Shown in pieces: positions 8,103 to 14,846 of a stretch of DNA of 51,364 bases. The stretch is taken from the NCBI GenBank assembly GCA_023382675.1, contig JAHDWN010000016.1, forward strand, positions 85,753 to 137,116, written 5' to 3'. The position numbers and the translations under genes were made by a program. The notes under the pieces are model-generated. The model was not told the origin of the DNA, searched no databases, and saw only the letters and a program-made list of their open reading frames with translations. This stretch comes from Anaerolineae bacterium. Lineage in GTDB: Bacteria; Chloroflexota; Anaerolineae; Aggregatilineales; Phototrophicaceae. Positions within the stretch are counted from its first letter, which is position 1; every line of letters begins with the position of its first letter.

Positions 8103-8806
8103 GACCGCTGAAATTGCAGTCGCCGCGCGAAGCTGTATGGCTTGCGCTGTGGACGCCGCGCCAGGCGCTGCTCGCTCTCCCAGGCGAGCATGGTAATGTT
8201 CTGCATGATCTGTGTCGCCACCCGGTTGACAAAGGCGCGGTCTTCAGCATCGCCGTGGAAGACCATCGGCTTGCCCACCGTGATATAGTACGGCCCGCGC
8301 CGGTACCAGCGGATCAGCTCCGGCTCGCCATCGACCGTCGTCTCGATCATACGGATGCGCGAGCGGTCGAGATGAATGCCGACCGGGATCACCGGCGCGC
8401 CGGTCGCCAGCGCCAGCCGTGCCACGCCCGTGCGCGGCTCCTTCAGACCGTTGGCCGGGCTGATGCCGCCTTCGGGAAAGATCGTCACCGTTCGCCCCTG
8501 TTCCAGCTTGCGCATGGCCGCCGAGAGCGCCGCGATGCCGTTGCCCGGCACGACGCGGATGTGCCCTGCCGCGCTCAGATACTGCCCCAGCACCGGCACA
8601 CGAAAGACCGTGTCGTGAATCAGGATCGTCATCGGCTCGTCGAGCAGCCGGGTGATCAAGAACGGATCAGTGGTCGTCGGGTGATTCGGGGCGATGATCT
8701 TCGCGCCGGATGGTACAATCGCGTGCCGGTCGATGTCGAGCTTGTAATTGGCCGCCGCCAGCGCGCCGACCAGCCGCCGCCCGCTCCTGTAGAATGTGTC
8801 GCGCAT
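8099..8806 (-). CDS. 1-acyl-sn-glycerol-3-phosphate acyltransferase (PlsC/LPLAT family)
   Basis: 235 residues, with AAGGAG 8 bases before the ATG. The catalytic box NHPTTTD (residues 41-47) matches the H(X4)D motif, and FPEGGIS (about 110-116) matches the glycerophosphate-binding FPEG block. IPVGI forms a later conserved strand. The enzyme transfers an acyl group to lysophosphatidic acid at the inner face of the membrane to make phosphatidic acid. There is no long N-terminal membrane helix, as in short PlsC forms. It is co-transcribed with the downstream 78-residue protein. Confidence 0.9.
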   Translation of the reverse strand: MRDTFYRSGRRLVGALAAANYKLDIDRHAIVPSGAKIIAPNHPTTTDPFLITRLLDEPMTILIHDTVFRVPVLGQYLSAAGHIRVVPGNGIAALSAAMRKLEQGRTVTIFPEGGISPANGLKEPRTGVARLALATGAPVIPVGIHLDRSRIRMIETTVDGEPELIRWYRRGPYYITVGKPMVFHGDAEDRAFVNRVATQIMQNITMLAWESEQRLARRPQRKPYSFARRLQFQRS

Positions 8807-8834
8807 GACTCGTTGCTCCTTATGCTGCGATCTC

Positions 8835-8973
8835 GTACATGTTCAGCGCAAGCAACTTGAATTGCACTTTCATCCTCACCCCTGAACCTCACGGTTCTTC
8901 CTCTCCCCATCGCGATGGGGAGGGGATTGAGAGGAGGGGACACATTCAATTGCATTGCCCGGAAATTGCACTA
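8835..8973 (-). repeat. R1 palindromic repeat, copy b
   Basis: Minus-strand orientation. On the + strand it reads GCAAGCAACTTGAATTGCAC, then CCCTGAACCTCACGGTT, CCCCATCGCGATGGGGAGGG, GGACACATTCAATTG, and ends TTGCACTA at 8973. It fills most of the ~340-base spacer between the acyltransferase and SDR genes. Confidence 0.85.
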
Positions 8974-9081
8974 TCAATGATCACAGCATCGCACACGTGA
9001 GCCGGCGCGGTCATGCACCGTAGGGTGTATTCAGGGGGTGTATTGGCCTCACCCTGCCGATCCAGCAGGCGCTGATCTGCA

Positions 9082-9087
9082 TATAAT
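9082..9087 (+). promoter_or_regulatory. Possible -10 element (TATAAT) of the SDR gene
   Basis: A perfect TATAAT hexamer lies 57 bases upstream of the chosen GTG start, downstream of repeat R1-b. No strong -35 element is seen at the expected spacing. Confidence 0.4.
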
Positions 9088-9143
9088 GATCTTGGTGCGG
9101 CGAATTCATCTGGTTGAAAAATCAAGACAACGGAGGCAATCTC

Positions 9144-9989
9144 GTGGGAACGTTTGACACATCCGACGTTGACCTGTCCGGCCAGATTGCCATTGTCACA
9201 GGCGGGGGGCGCGGCCTTGGGCGCGCGATGGCGCTGGCACTGGCGGCTGCCCAGGCGAAGGTCGCGGTGGTCGCGCGTAACCAGGCGGAGCTTGCGCAGA
9301 CGGTCGATCTGATCCGGCAGGCTGGCGGGCATGGCCTTGGGCTTCAGGCGGATGTCACCGACCCGCAGGCGGTGGCGGCCATGGTCGATGCTGTCGAGGC
9401 GCAGCTCGGCCCGGTCGATATTCTGGTCAATAGCGCGGGCGTCCCCGGCGTGCCCAGCCCGATCTGGACGGCCAATCTGGACGAATGGCGGCGTGCGCTC
9501 GACGTGAATGTCTACGGCGTCGTGGCCTGTACCGTGTCCGTCATGCGGCGGATGGTCGAGCGGCACCGCGGGCGCATCATCAATATTGCCAGCGGCGCGG
9601 CCCTCGCACCCATTCCCAACGGCAGCGCCTACTGCGTGTCCAAGGCCGCCCTCGCGCGCCTGACGGAGTGTGTCGCTGTCGATGGGCGGGAGCATAGCGT
9701 CGTGGCCTTTGCGATCAACCCTGGTTCGGTGCGCACTGCCATGACCGACTATCTGATCGAATCTGAAGCAGGCCGGACCTATCTGCCCTGGTACCGCGAG
9801 TTCATTCTCGGCGGTGGCGATGTCCCCGCCGAACTCTCGGCCAACCTGGTGGTGCTGCTCGCGTCCGGCAGGGCGGACAGCTTATCGGGGCGCTTCATCG
9901 AAGTGACGGACGATCTCGACCAGTTGATTGCTCAGGCAGAGCAGATCGTGCGCGACGATCTGCACACGCTGCGGCTGCGCAAGGTCTAG
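9144..9989 (+). CDS. Short-chain dehydrogenase/reductase (SDR) family oxidoreductase
   Basis: 281 residues from the GTG at 9144, chosen because GGAGG lies 7 bases upstream; a TTG at 9114 is possible but has no RBS. The Rossmann NAD(P)-binding motif TGGGRGLG is at about 19-26 and NSAG follows at the end of strand 4. The catalytic triad is Ser150, Tyr163 and Lys167 (YCVSK). A classical SDR of about 250 residues with a ~30-residue C-terminal extension (LDQLIAQAEQIVRDDLHTLR). The substrate cannot be told. It appears monocistronic. Confidence 0.93.
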   Translation: MGTFDTSDVDLSGQIAIVTGGGRGLGRAMALALAAAQAKVAVVARNQAELAQTVDLIRQAGGHGLGLQADVTDPQAVAAMVDAVEAQLGPVDILVNSAGVPGVPSPIWTANLDEWRRALDVNVYGVVACTVSVMRRMVERHRGRIINIASGAALAPIPNGSAYCVSKAALARLTECVAVDGREHSVVAFAINPGSVRTAMTDYLIESEAGRTYLPWYREFILGGGDVPAELSANLVVLLASGRADSLSGRFIEVTDDLDQLIAQAEQIVRDDLHTLRLRKV

Positions 9990-10081
9990 CCGCAGCTCGT
10001 CATCCAGCGTCGCGACAGGCACGGCCCGTCCGAGCCGGACACCCTGGTTAAAATCGAAGCATTGGTAGTTGTGAGGTGAAT

Positions 10082-10687
10082 ATGGGAGCTTATCAGCGGG
10101 TCGTGATCAAGCGCATTCACGATAGCCGTGATTTGGACGACTTACGGGACAGCTTGCAGGCACTTGTCGGCCAGATGTGTTGGCGCGTGCGCGTCAGTGC
10201 TAGCGACGAAGTGGTTCTGGAAATCGGCGACCACGCGCCTGATCCGCTGCCGGAGGGACTCGGCAGCATCCCCGGATACTGGACGATAGGGACTCGTGGC
10301 AGTGACTGGGTTTTGAGCCGACAGGACGTGATCGTGGCTCAGCTTCAGCAAATTCTCGAACACGACTTCCGGGATTCTGTCGCCATTACCGCCGAACACA
10401 TGAAGACCATCACCGGTTTGCGCATCGTGGCGGTCGACATCGCCTATCCCGACCTGGCGCTGACCCTTGGCTTTGAGCACGATGTCGCGCTGCGGATCGC
10501 GGCCAACCATGATGAAGACGACTATGGCGTCTCGGATTGGGAGGTTTTCATGCCCGATGGAACCCTGCTGGATGTCGGGCCGGGCATGAAGTGGAGAACG
10601 GTGGCAGCGTCGCGCCAGGGTGCGCCTGCGCACATGGACGCTGATGCGCAGGATGACGACACGGCTGAGAACCCGGCGCATTCATGA
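10082..10687 (+). CDS. Hypothetical protein
   Basis: 201 residues from the ATG at 10082, with GAGGTG immediately upstream; a GTG two codons earlier is an alternative. The first ~60 residues form a mixed alpha/beta domain (MCWRVRVSASDEVVLEIGDH). The C-terminal part has beta strands typical of small immunity or DUF-type proteins (LTLGFEHDVALRI, then DWEVFMPDGTLLDVGPG) and ends in an acidic tail (DADAQDDDTAE). There is no signal peptide or membrane helix. It lies just before the TIR cassette region. I do not recognise the family. Confidence 0.75.
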   Translation: MGAYQRVVIKRIHDSRDLDDLRDSLQALVGQMCWRVRVSASDEVVLEIGDHAPDPLPEGLGSIPGYWTIGTRGSDWVLSRQDVIVAQLQQILEHDFRDSVAITAEHMKTITGLRIVAVDIAYPDLALTLGFEHDVALRIAANHDEDDYGVSDWEVFMPDGTLLDVGPGMKWRTVAASRQGAPAHMDADAQDDDTAENPAHS

Positions 10688-10766
10688 AATACATACCCAT
10701 GATGACGTATGGGTCTGGCGTCGCCAAGCCCAGGGCAATCCGCCGGATTGCACCTACCGTCCCCGT

Positions 10767-10841
10767 CATCCCGGCAGCCGCCGGAGCTGCACGGCGACGA
10801 CGCCGAACGCTGCGATGGTTAAGCCGATGCCTGCTTCATGG
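10767..10841 (-). pseudogene. C-terminal fragment of an EamA-type transporter gene (left duplication flanking TIR gene 1)
   Basis: Read on the minus strand this encodes EAGIGLTIAAFGVVAVQLRR, then LPG and its own TGA stop. The intact EamA gene at 11897-12826 encodes QAGIGFTIAAFGVVAVQLRR, LPG in its C-terminus. At DNA level 10769-10835 and 11933-11999 match at about 62 of 67 positions in the same orientation, including an unbroken stretch of more than 25 bases. The fragment has no upstream coding region, so it is a remnant and not a gene. Confidence 0.85.
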
Positions 10842-10849
10842 TAATTCGG

Positions 10850-10879
10850 TTCAACCATTTCACTAAATCACAGTATTAT
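10850..10879 (+). promoter_or_regulatory. Promoter-like sequence of TIR gene 1
   Basis: TTCAAC (10850-10855) and TATTAT (10874-10879) are separated by 18 bases. It lies just inside the left EamA duplication and 67 bases before the ATG, so the TIR gene probably has its own promoter. Confidence 0.45.
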
Positions 10880-10945
10880 GAAACAGCAGGTCACTCCGCC
10901 TCTCACTGACGCCTGGCTTGTTCAGCGTAGGACGAAGGAGGTGCT

Positions 10946-11869
10946 ATGACACGCATTTTCATCAGTTACAGCCGTACAGATCGACCTTTTGTCGATGAGT
11001 TCGTACCACTGCTGCGCAGGGTCTATGCGGATGCCGTTGTCTGGTTTGATGAGGCCATTCCGGGTGGGCACCAATGGTGGCAAGTGATCGTCAATGAAAT
11101 TACTCGCTGCGATCTGTTCATCTTTTTGCTCTCCAACGAGTCGCTTGGCTCCCCCTATTGCCAGGAGGAATTCCGCCACGCACTGCGCTTGCACAAACCT
11201 TTCTTGCCTGTGACCGTTCGCTCCAAGACGCAAATTGACGACAAAGTGCCAGATGACCTGCGCGGCGTGCTGCGACAAACCCAGTATGTCGATTTGTCCG
11301 GCGGCCTCAAGGATTATCAGGCCACGGCCGCGCTCTATGCCGCGCTCAACAGTTTGCTGCGAGAGATCCCTCCAGCCGCGCCGGCTTCAGTTTACGCGCA
11401 GCCGGTACGTGAACCGTCTCCGCCTGCACGCCCGCTCCAGCGACCGCCGTCCAAACGATCGCTGCCTGCATGGGTCCTGCTCCTCGCGCTCGTGCTGATC
11501 GGTGCGTGCGTTCTGGTGACGGCGCTTGCAGTCTTCCCAGATATCCTCGGGGAAATCGGCGCGAACCCACCCACGCGAGGCCCAACCGCCACCACTGGTA
11601 TTGTGGGTGGATTCGAAGGCTATGTCGCAGATAGTGGGCATGGGCTCGGCATCCCCGGCGTGCGGATCACGTTTGAGGCTGAGGACGGTAGCTACACAGA
11701 TGTGGTCGTCGCCGATGATAGGGGTGTTTATCAGATTGATCTGCCTGTGGGTCGTTACCGTGTCACAGCCACTCACGAGGACTACGAGACCTACTCAACA
11801 GGCACGGGCTTTTTCGTCGTCCGGGACTCAAGCATTCAGCATGGCGACATCACTATGGTGCACAAATAG
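10946..11869 (+). CDS. TIR-domain membrane protein with C-terminal carboxypeptidase-regulatory-like domain
   Basis: 307 residues, with a strong AAGGAGG site 5 bases before the ATG. The TIR domain covers about 1-135: IFISYSRTDRPFVDEF, then VWFDEAIPGGHQWW, LFIFLLSNESLG and YCQEEF. Glu75 occupies the place of the catalytic Glu in NAD-cleaving TIR domains. A Pro/Arg-rich linker (about 140-172) leads to one membrane helix (about 174-196). A Thr/Pro linker then leads to a beta-sandwich of the CarboxypepD_reg type (about 222-307; GYVADSGHGLGIPGVRITFE). The predicted topology is TIR inside and sandwich outside. A role in signalling or phage defence is inferred from the fold only. The gene lies between two copies of the EamA 3' end. 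Confidence 0.9.
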   Translation: MTRIFISYSRTDRPFVDEFVPLLRRVYADAVVWFDEAIPGGHQWWQVIVNEITRCDLFIFLLSNESLGSPYCQEEFRHALRLHKPFLPVTVRSKTQIDDKVPDDLRGVLRQTQYVDLSGGLKDYQATAALYAALNSLLREIPPAAPASVYAQPVREPSPPARPLQRPPSKRSLPAWVLLLALVLIGACVLVTALAVFPDILGEIGANPPTRGPTATTGIVGGFEGYVADSGHGLGIPGVRITFEAEDGSYTDVVVADDRGVYQIDLPVGRYRVTATHEDYETYSTGTGFFVVRDSSIQHGDITMVHK

Positions 11870-11896
11870 GAGCCTGCGGCTGTGAGCATTGTGTCA

Positions 11897-12826
11897 TCAC
11901 TTTGTCCTCGCGCCGTGTAATCGCCCTCTGCGTCCCGGCAGCCGCCGGAGCTGCACGGCCACGACACCGAACGCCGCGATGGTGAAGCCGATGCCCGCCT
12001 GCGTGCTGAAGCCCTCGCCCAGGAACAGCCAGGCCAGCAGCGGGATCTGCGCCAGCATCAGGTTGTTGATCAGGCTGCTCTCCATGGCGGTCAGCACGCG
12101 CAGCGAGCGATTCCAGAGCACGAAGGCGAAGGCGGTGTTGACGACCGCCATCCAGACGATCAACACCCAGGTCGTCGGCTGCAACTGGGGCAGGCCATAG
12201 AGCGCCATTGAGACGCCCAGCAGGATCGCCGCGCCGATGCCCATGCTGATGGTCGTGATCGCCAGCGGCGACAAGCGGCCCGCGCGGTTGAGCGCCCGCC
12301 CGAAGATCGACGAGACAGCGTTCGAGAGCATCCCGACCAGCACGATCAGGATGCCCAACTGTTCTGACGCTGGAAGGGCGAACGGGTAATAATAGATGCC
12401 GACGCCGCCCAGGTAGATCGCCACGCCGACCCACTGCAAGCCGGTGGGGCGTTCGCCCAGGAAGCGCATCCCCAGGCCGATGATGACCACCGTCGTGACG
12501 CTCAAGAGCAGGTTGACGCTGATCGCCGGGAGCAGGCTCAGGCCGATGAACTGCGATGCCATCGTCACCGCATAGTAGAGCAGCCCCAGCAGGAGCAGCC
12601 GGATGCCGTCCACACGGGTCATGCCGCGCACCTTGTGCTGCTCGCCGCGCGCCAGGAAGACGACCAGCACACAGGCGAAGGCCAGCCCGTAGCGCAGCGC
12701 GACAAAGGATAATGGCGTGATGTTGTCGCGCAGCCCGATTTTGATCAGCACAAAGGAAGACGACCAGAGGAACGTGACGAGCACAGCTTCGGCGATGGCG
12801 CGCGCACGCGGGGAGAATGAGGACAT
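11897..12826 (-). CDS. EamA/DMT-family transporter, probably guanidine- or metabolite-responsive exporter
   Basis: 309 residues from the ATG at 12826, with GGAGG 9 bases upstream. About ten hydrophobic helices form two EamA repeats (EAVLVTFLWSSSFVLIKIGL in the first, LSPLAITTISMGIGAAILLG in the second). The family exports small metabolites across the inner membrane. The 5' leader contains a probable ykkC-type aptamer, and guanidine-I riboswitches commonly control small exporters, so guanidine or a related cation is a candidate substrate. The last residues after LRRLPG (RRGRLHGARTK) are charged. The end of this gene is duplicated at 10.77 kb. Confidence 0.92.
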   Translation of the reverse strand: MSSFSPRARAIAEAVLVTFLWSSSFVLIKIGLRDNITPLSFVALRYGLAFACVLVVFLARGEQHKVRGMTRVDGIRLLLLGLLYYAVTMASQFIGLSLLPAISVNLLLSVTTVVIIGLGMRFLGERPTGLQWVGVAIYLGGVGIYYYPFALPASEQLGILIVLVGMLSNAVSSIFGRALNRAGRLSPLAITTISMGIGAAILLGVSMALYGLPQLQPTTWVLIVWMAVVNTAFAFVLWNRSLRVLTAMESSLINNLMLAQIPLLAWLFLGEGFSTQAGIGFTIAAFGVVAVQLRRLPGRRGRLHGARTK

Positions 12827-12852
12827 TACGGAGCACCTCCAGTATAGATAGG

Positions 12853-12869
12853 CATGCGAAAATCGCATG
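12853..12869 (-). promoter_or_regulatory. Hairpin between aptamer and start of EamA gene
   Basis: On the minus strand CATGCGA-TTT-TCGCATG forms a perfect 7-bp stem with a 3-base loop, between the putative aptamer and the GGAGG ribosome-binding site. There is no following U tract, so if it is the expression platform it more likely acts on translation or pairs with an upstream strand than as a simple terminator. Confidence 0.45.
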
Positions 12870-12870
12870 A

Positions 12871-12985
12871 ACCTACCCCCTCTGGCGTTTTCGTCCTCAA
12901 GGTGCGAGCCGTCGCAGCGGCCTTCTGTGGCGCTCGGTCCGGGCGCGGCATTCACACCGCCGGAACCCTAGCCACCCTTCAGTTC
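12871..12985 (-). ncRNA. Probable ykkC-family (guanidine-I type) riboswitch
   Basis: The minus-strand leader of the EamA gene contains GGCTAGGGTTCCGG, then about 20 bases on GGACCGAGCGCCACAG, and 3' of that a GAGGACGAAAACGCCAGAGG block. These correspond in order to the conserved ykkC elements CUAGGGUUCCG, GGUCCGAGNG and GGGACAAAAGCCCGGGAG. The first two blocks match well; the last is shifted in composition and the intervening ACGG lies farther away than usual. The exact ligand subtype (guanidine, ppGpp, PRPP or nucleotide) cannot be set by eye. The downstream EamA exporter favours guanidine-I. Confidence 0.65.
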
Positions 12986-13039
12986 ATAGCGCCAGTCTAG
13001 CGCATTGCGGGGGGGCGTGTCAAAACAAGTGCATTGGTG

Positions 13040-13110
13040 TCACTTTCCCGCCGGGGAATGAAATCCCCCGCCAAAGTAGTCACTCCCTGCGTGGAGACAC
13101 ATACTTCATG
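13040..13110. repeat. R5 double-hairpin repeat, copy a
   Basis: Contains CGCCGGGGAATGAAATCCCC followed by CTCCCTGCGTGGAGAC. Read on the minus strand its order of blocks (CTCC-GCAGGGAG, then GGGGGATTTCATTCCCC, then GGCG) matches the copy at 43262-43330. It lies between the EamA riboswitch and TIR gene 2. Confidence 0.6.
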
Positions 13111-13200
13111 ATTCCTGACAAAGTCCGTGGAGAGATTCACTAGCGCGTTCCGTGTCGCGGGCATGCCACAGAAACCGATTGCACCCGTCCTCTCGGTGAG

Positions 13201-13230
13201 TTGCTGTTCCTGACGTATGAATATTATACT
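13201..13230 (+). promoter_or_regulatory. Promoter-like sequence of TIR gene 2
   Basis: TTGCTG (13201-13206) and TATACT (13225-13230) have an 18-base spacer. It overlaps the earliest possible TTG codon of the open frame, which argues for the later start at 13282. Confidence 0.55.
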
Positions 13231-13281
13231 AGGCTTTCGCCCCAATATCGGAAACCTGAAAAGAGTGGGAGTTGTGGCAAG

Positions 13282-14529
13282 TTGAATGCGGAATATGATG
13301 TGTTCCTCAGTTATAGCCGAACGGACGCATCGATGATGCGCCAAATACGGGATTCTCTGGAGCAAGACGACATTAAGGTCTGGACAGATGAACATCTCGA
13401 TTTGGATACGGCGCAATGGCAGAAAGAGATTGAATACGCGATTCTACACTCTTCTTGCCTCGTTGTTCTGCTTTCTCCCAGCGCCAAAGACTCAGACTGG
13501 GTCGGTAGGGAAATTTCCTATGCACAAGAACACAACCGGCAGATTATTCCTGTATTGATAAGCGGAGACGCAAAGACGGCTGTTCCACTTGCGCTCATTT
13601 CACATCAACGGCTTACATTCCATCAGTTGGCTTACACATCGGCACTCGAAAAGCTTACAGATTCGATATCTGGAGTTCTGGGACGTGAAACGCCATCTAT
13701 GATCCGAAAGCGAGAAGAAGAAAAGCGCGTTAACGACCTTGCTACCACTATTGTCAGGCTTGAGAAAGATCGTGAAGAGCAAGAGAAACGTATACAGGCC
13801 GAGGCGGAACGGCGAGCGAGAGACATTCTTCAAAAAGAAAGGGAAAATTCGGCGCAACGCACGGAGAAAACTCGGCGCTTCACAGCACCGATATTGAAGT
13901 TGTTACGCCAATTGATCTTTGTTCCCATCAGTCCTTTTGTGTTTTACACCGCCCCGTTTCGATTTCGCGAACAGGATCATCCTCGCACTGTCGCAGTGGT
14001 CACACTTGTACTGATCTTCGGATCGCTTTCGTTTCTCTATGCCGAAGACGCCATATTTGTAAGTGCTGGTAGAACAGTGCAAGATATTCTGGGATTCACG
14101 CCTGGACAAACAGAGGTCGGCTTTGTATTCATTTTCATTCCATTCGTTGTTTTACTTTGGTACTCATTTTCGACCGTGTACTCGCTTGCCGCAACGACTG
14201 AAACTAAAGAAGCAGTGACGGCATCGTTTGCTATTTCATTCGGATGCGCTATTGGAGCAGGTGTAGCGTACGCTCTCCAGCAGTATTCACTGAGTTTTCT
14301 TTCAAAAGTCACGTCAGGGCTGGTGGCAGGAATTCTGATTTTTGGAGCAGCCTATGTGGTTTCTTACTACTTTACTTTCATATATGTCCTCGGTGTCAAA
14401 AAGAAAATGGATTACCACAGGTACGTTCACTTGAGAAGTCTGCTTAACGTCCTCATTCTGATTGGGTTGATTGTGCTGGCTGTATGGTTGTTTGGCATGG
14501 ATGGGTGGATACACATTGTCAATGTCTGA
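13282..14529 (+). CDS. TIR-domain protein with coiled coil and multi-pass membrane domain
   Basis: 415 residues if started at the TTG at 13282 (MNAEYDVFLSYSRTD, the canonical TIR start); the frame is open back to 13201, where the promoter lies. The TIR domain spans about 1-130 with VWTDEHLDLDTAQW, LVVLLSPSAKDSDWV and Glu78 in WVGRE as the presumed catalytic residue. A charged coiled coil follows (about 155-212; KREEEKRVNDLATTIVRLEK). Then about five to six hydrophobic segments run to the C-terminus (VVTLVLIFGSLSFLYA, FVFIFIPFVVLLWYS). Base composition is clearly more AT-rich than the neighbours, suggesting recent acquisition. Function is inferred only: a membrane-tethered TIR effector or sensor. 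Confidence 0.88.
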   Translation: MNAEYDVFLSYSRTDASMMRQIRDSLEQDDIKVWTDEHLDLDTAQWQKEIEYAILHSSCLVVLLSPSAKDSDWVGREISYAQEHNRQIIPVLISGDAKTAVPLALISHQRLTFHQLAYTSALEKLTDSISGVLGRETPSMIRKREEEKRVNDLATTIVRLEKDREEQEKRIQAEAERRARDILQKERENSAQRTEKTRRFTAPILKLLRQLIFVPISPFVFYTAPFRFREQDHPRTVAVVTLVLIFGSLSFLYAEDAIFVSAGRTVQDILGFTPGQTEVGFVFIFIPFVVLLWYSFSTVYSLAATTETKEAVTASFAISFGCAIGAGVAYALQQYSLSFLSKVTSGLVAGILIFGAAYVVSYYFTFIYVLGVKKKMDYHRYVHLRSLLNVLILIGLIVLAVWLFGMDGWIHIVNV

Positions 14530-14632
14530 GAAAAGATGCAAAACGATTGACCACTCCATGACGCTGCCGCCGCTGCTATGTTATCATTGGCGTAAGGCAG
14601 AAACACGGACGGATGGAGTCAATCAGCCCTTG

Positions 14633-14839
14633 ATGCAGCTTGCCTACGATCAAGATGCGGATGTCCTGTATATTTCCGTTGGTGAGCCGCGCAAGGCGAT
14701 CGCGCGCGAAATCGGCGACGACGTGCTGCTGCGCGTTGATGCAGAGACGGGCGAGATTATCGGCGTGACCGTGATCAACCTGTCAACGCGCACGTCGCTC
14801 GCAGACCTCCCGCTCACGCTCACACTGGCAGAGGCATAA
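14633..14839 (+). CDS. DUF2283 domain-containing small protein
   Basis: 68 residues: MQLAYDQDADVLYISVGEPR, then DDVLLRVDAETGEIIGVTVI. This is the DUF2283 signature (Y-D-x-x-A-D-[VAL]-L-Y-[IV] and D-x-x-G-x-I-[IV]-G). These small proteins are widespread, often next to toxin-antitoxin or unknown genes, and have no settled function. The stop lies 7 bases before the RecD2 start, so they are probably co-transcribed. The RBS is weak (GGAG about 16 bases away). Confidence 0.85.
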   Translation: MQLAYDQDADVLYISVGEPRKAIAREIGDDVLLRVDAETGEIIGVTVINLSTRTSLADLPLTLTLAEA

Positions 14840-14846
14840 GCACCCC

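Noticed and set aside
13201-13281. Extending TIR gene 2 to the TTG at 13201
   Set aside because: The TTGCTG at this position is the -35 element of a good promoter, and the extra residues are not TIR-like.
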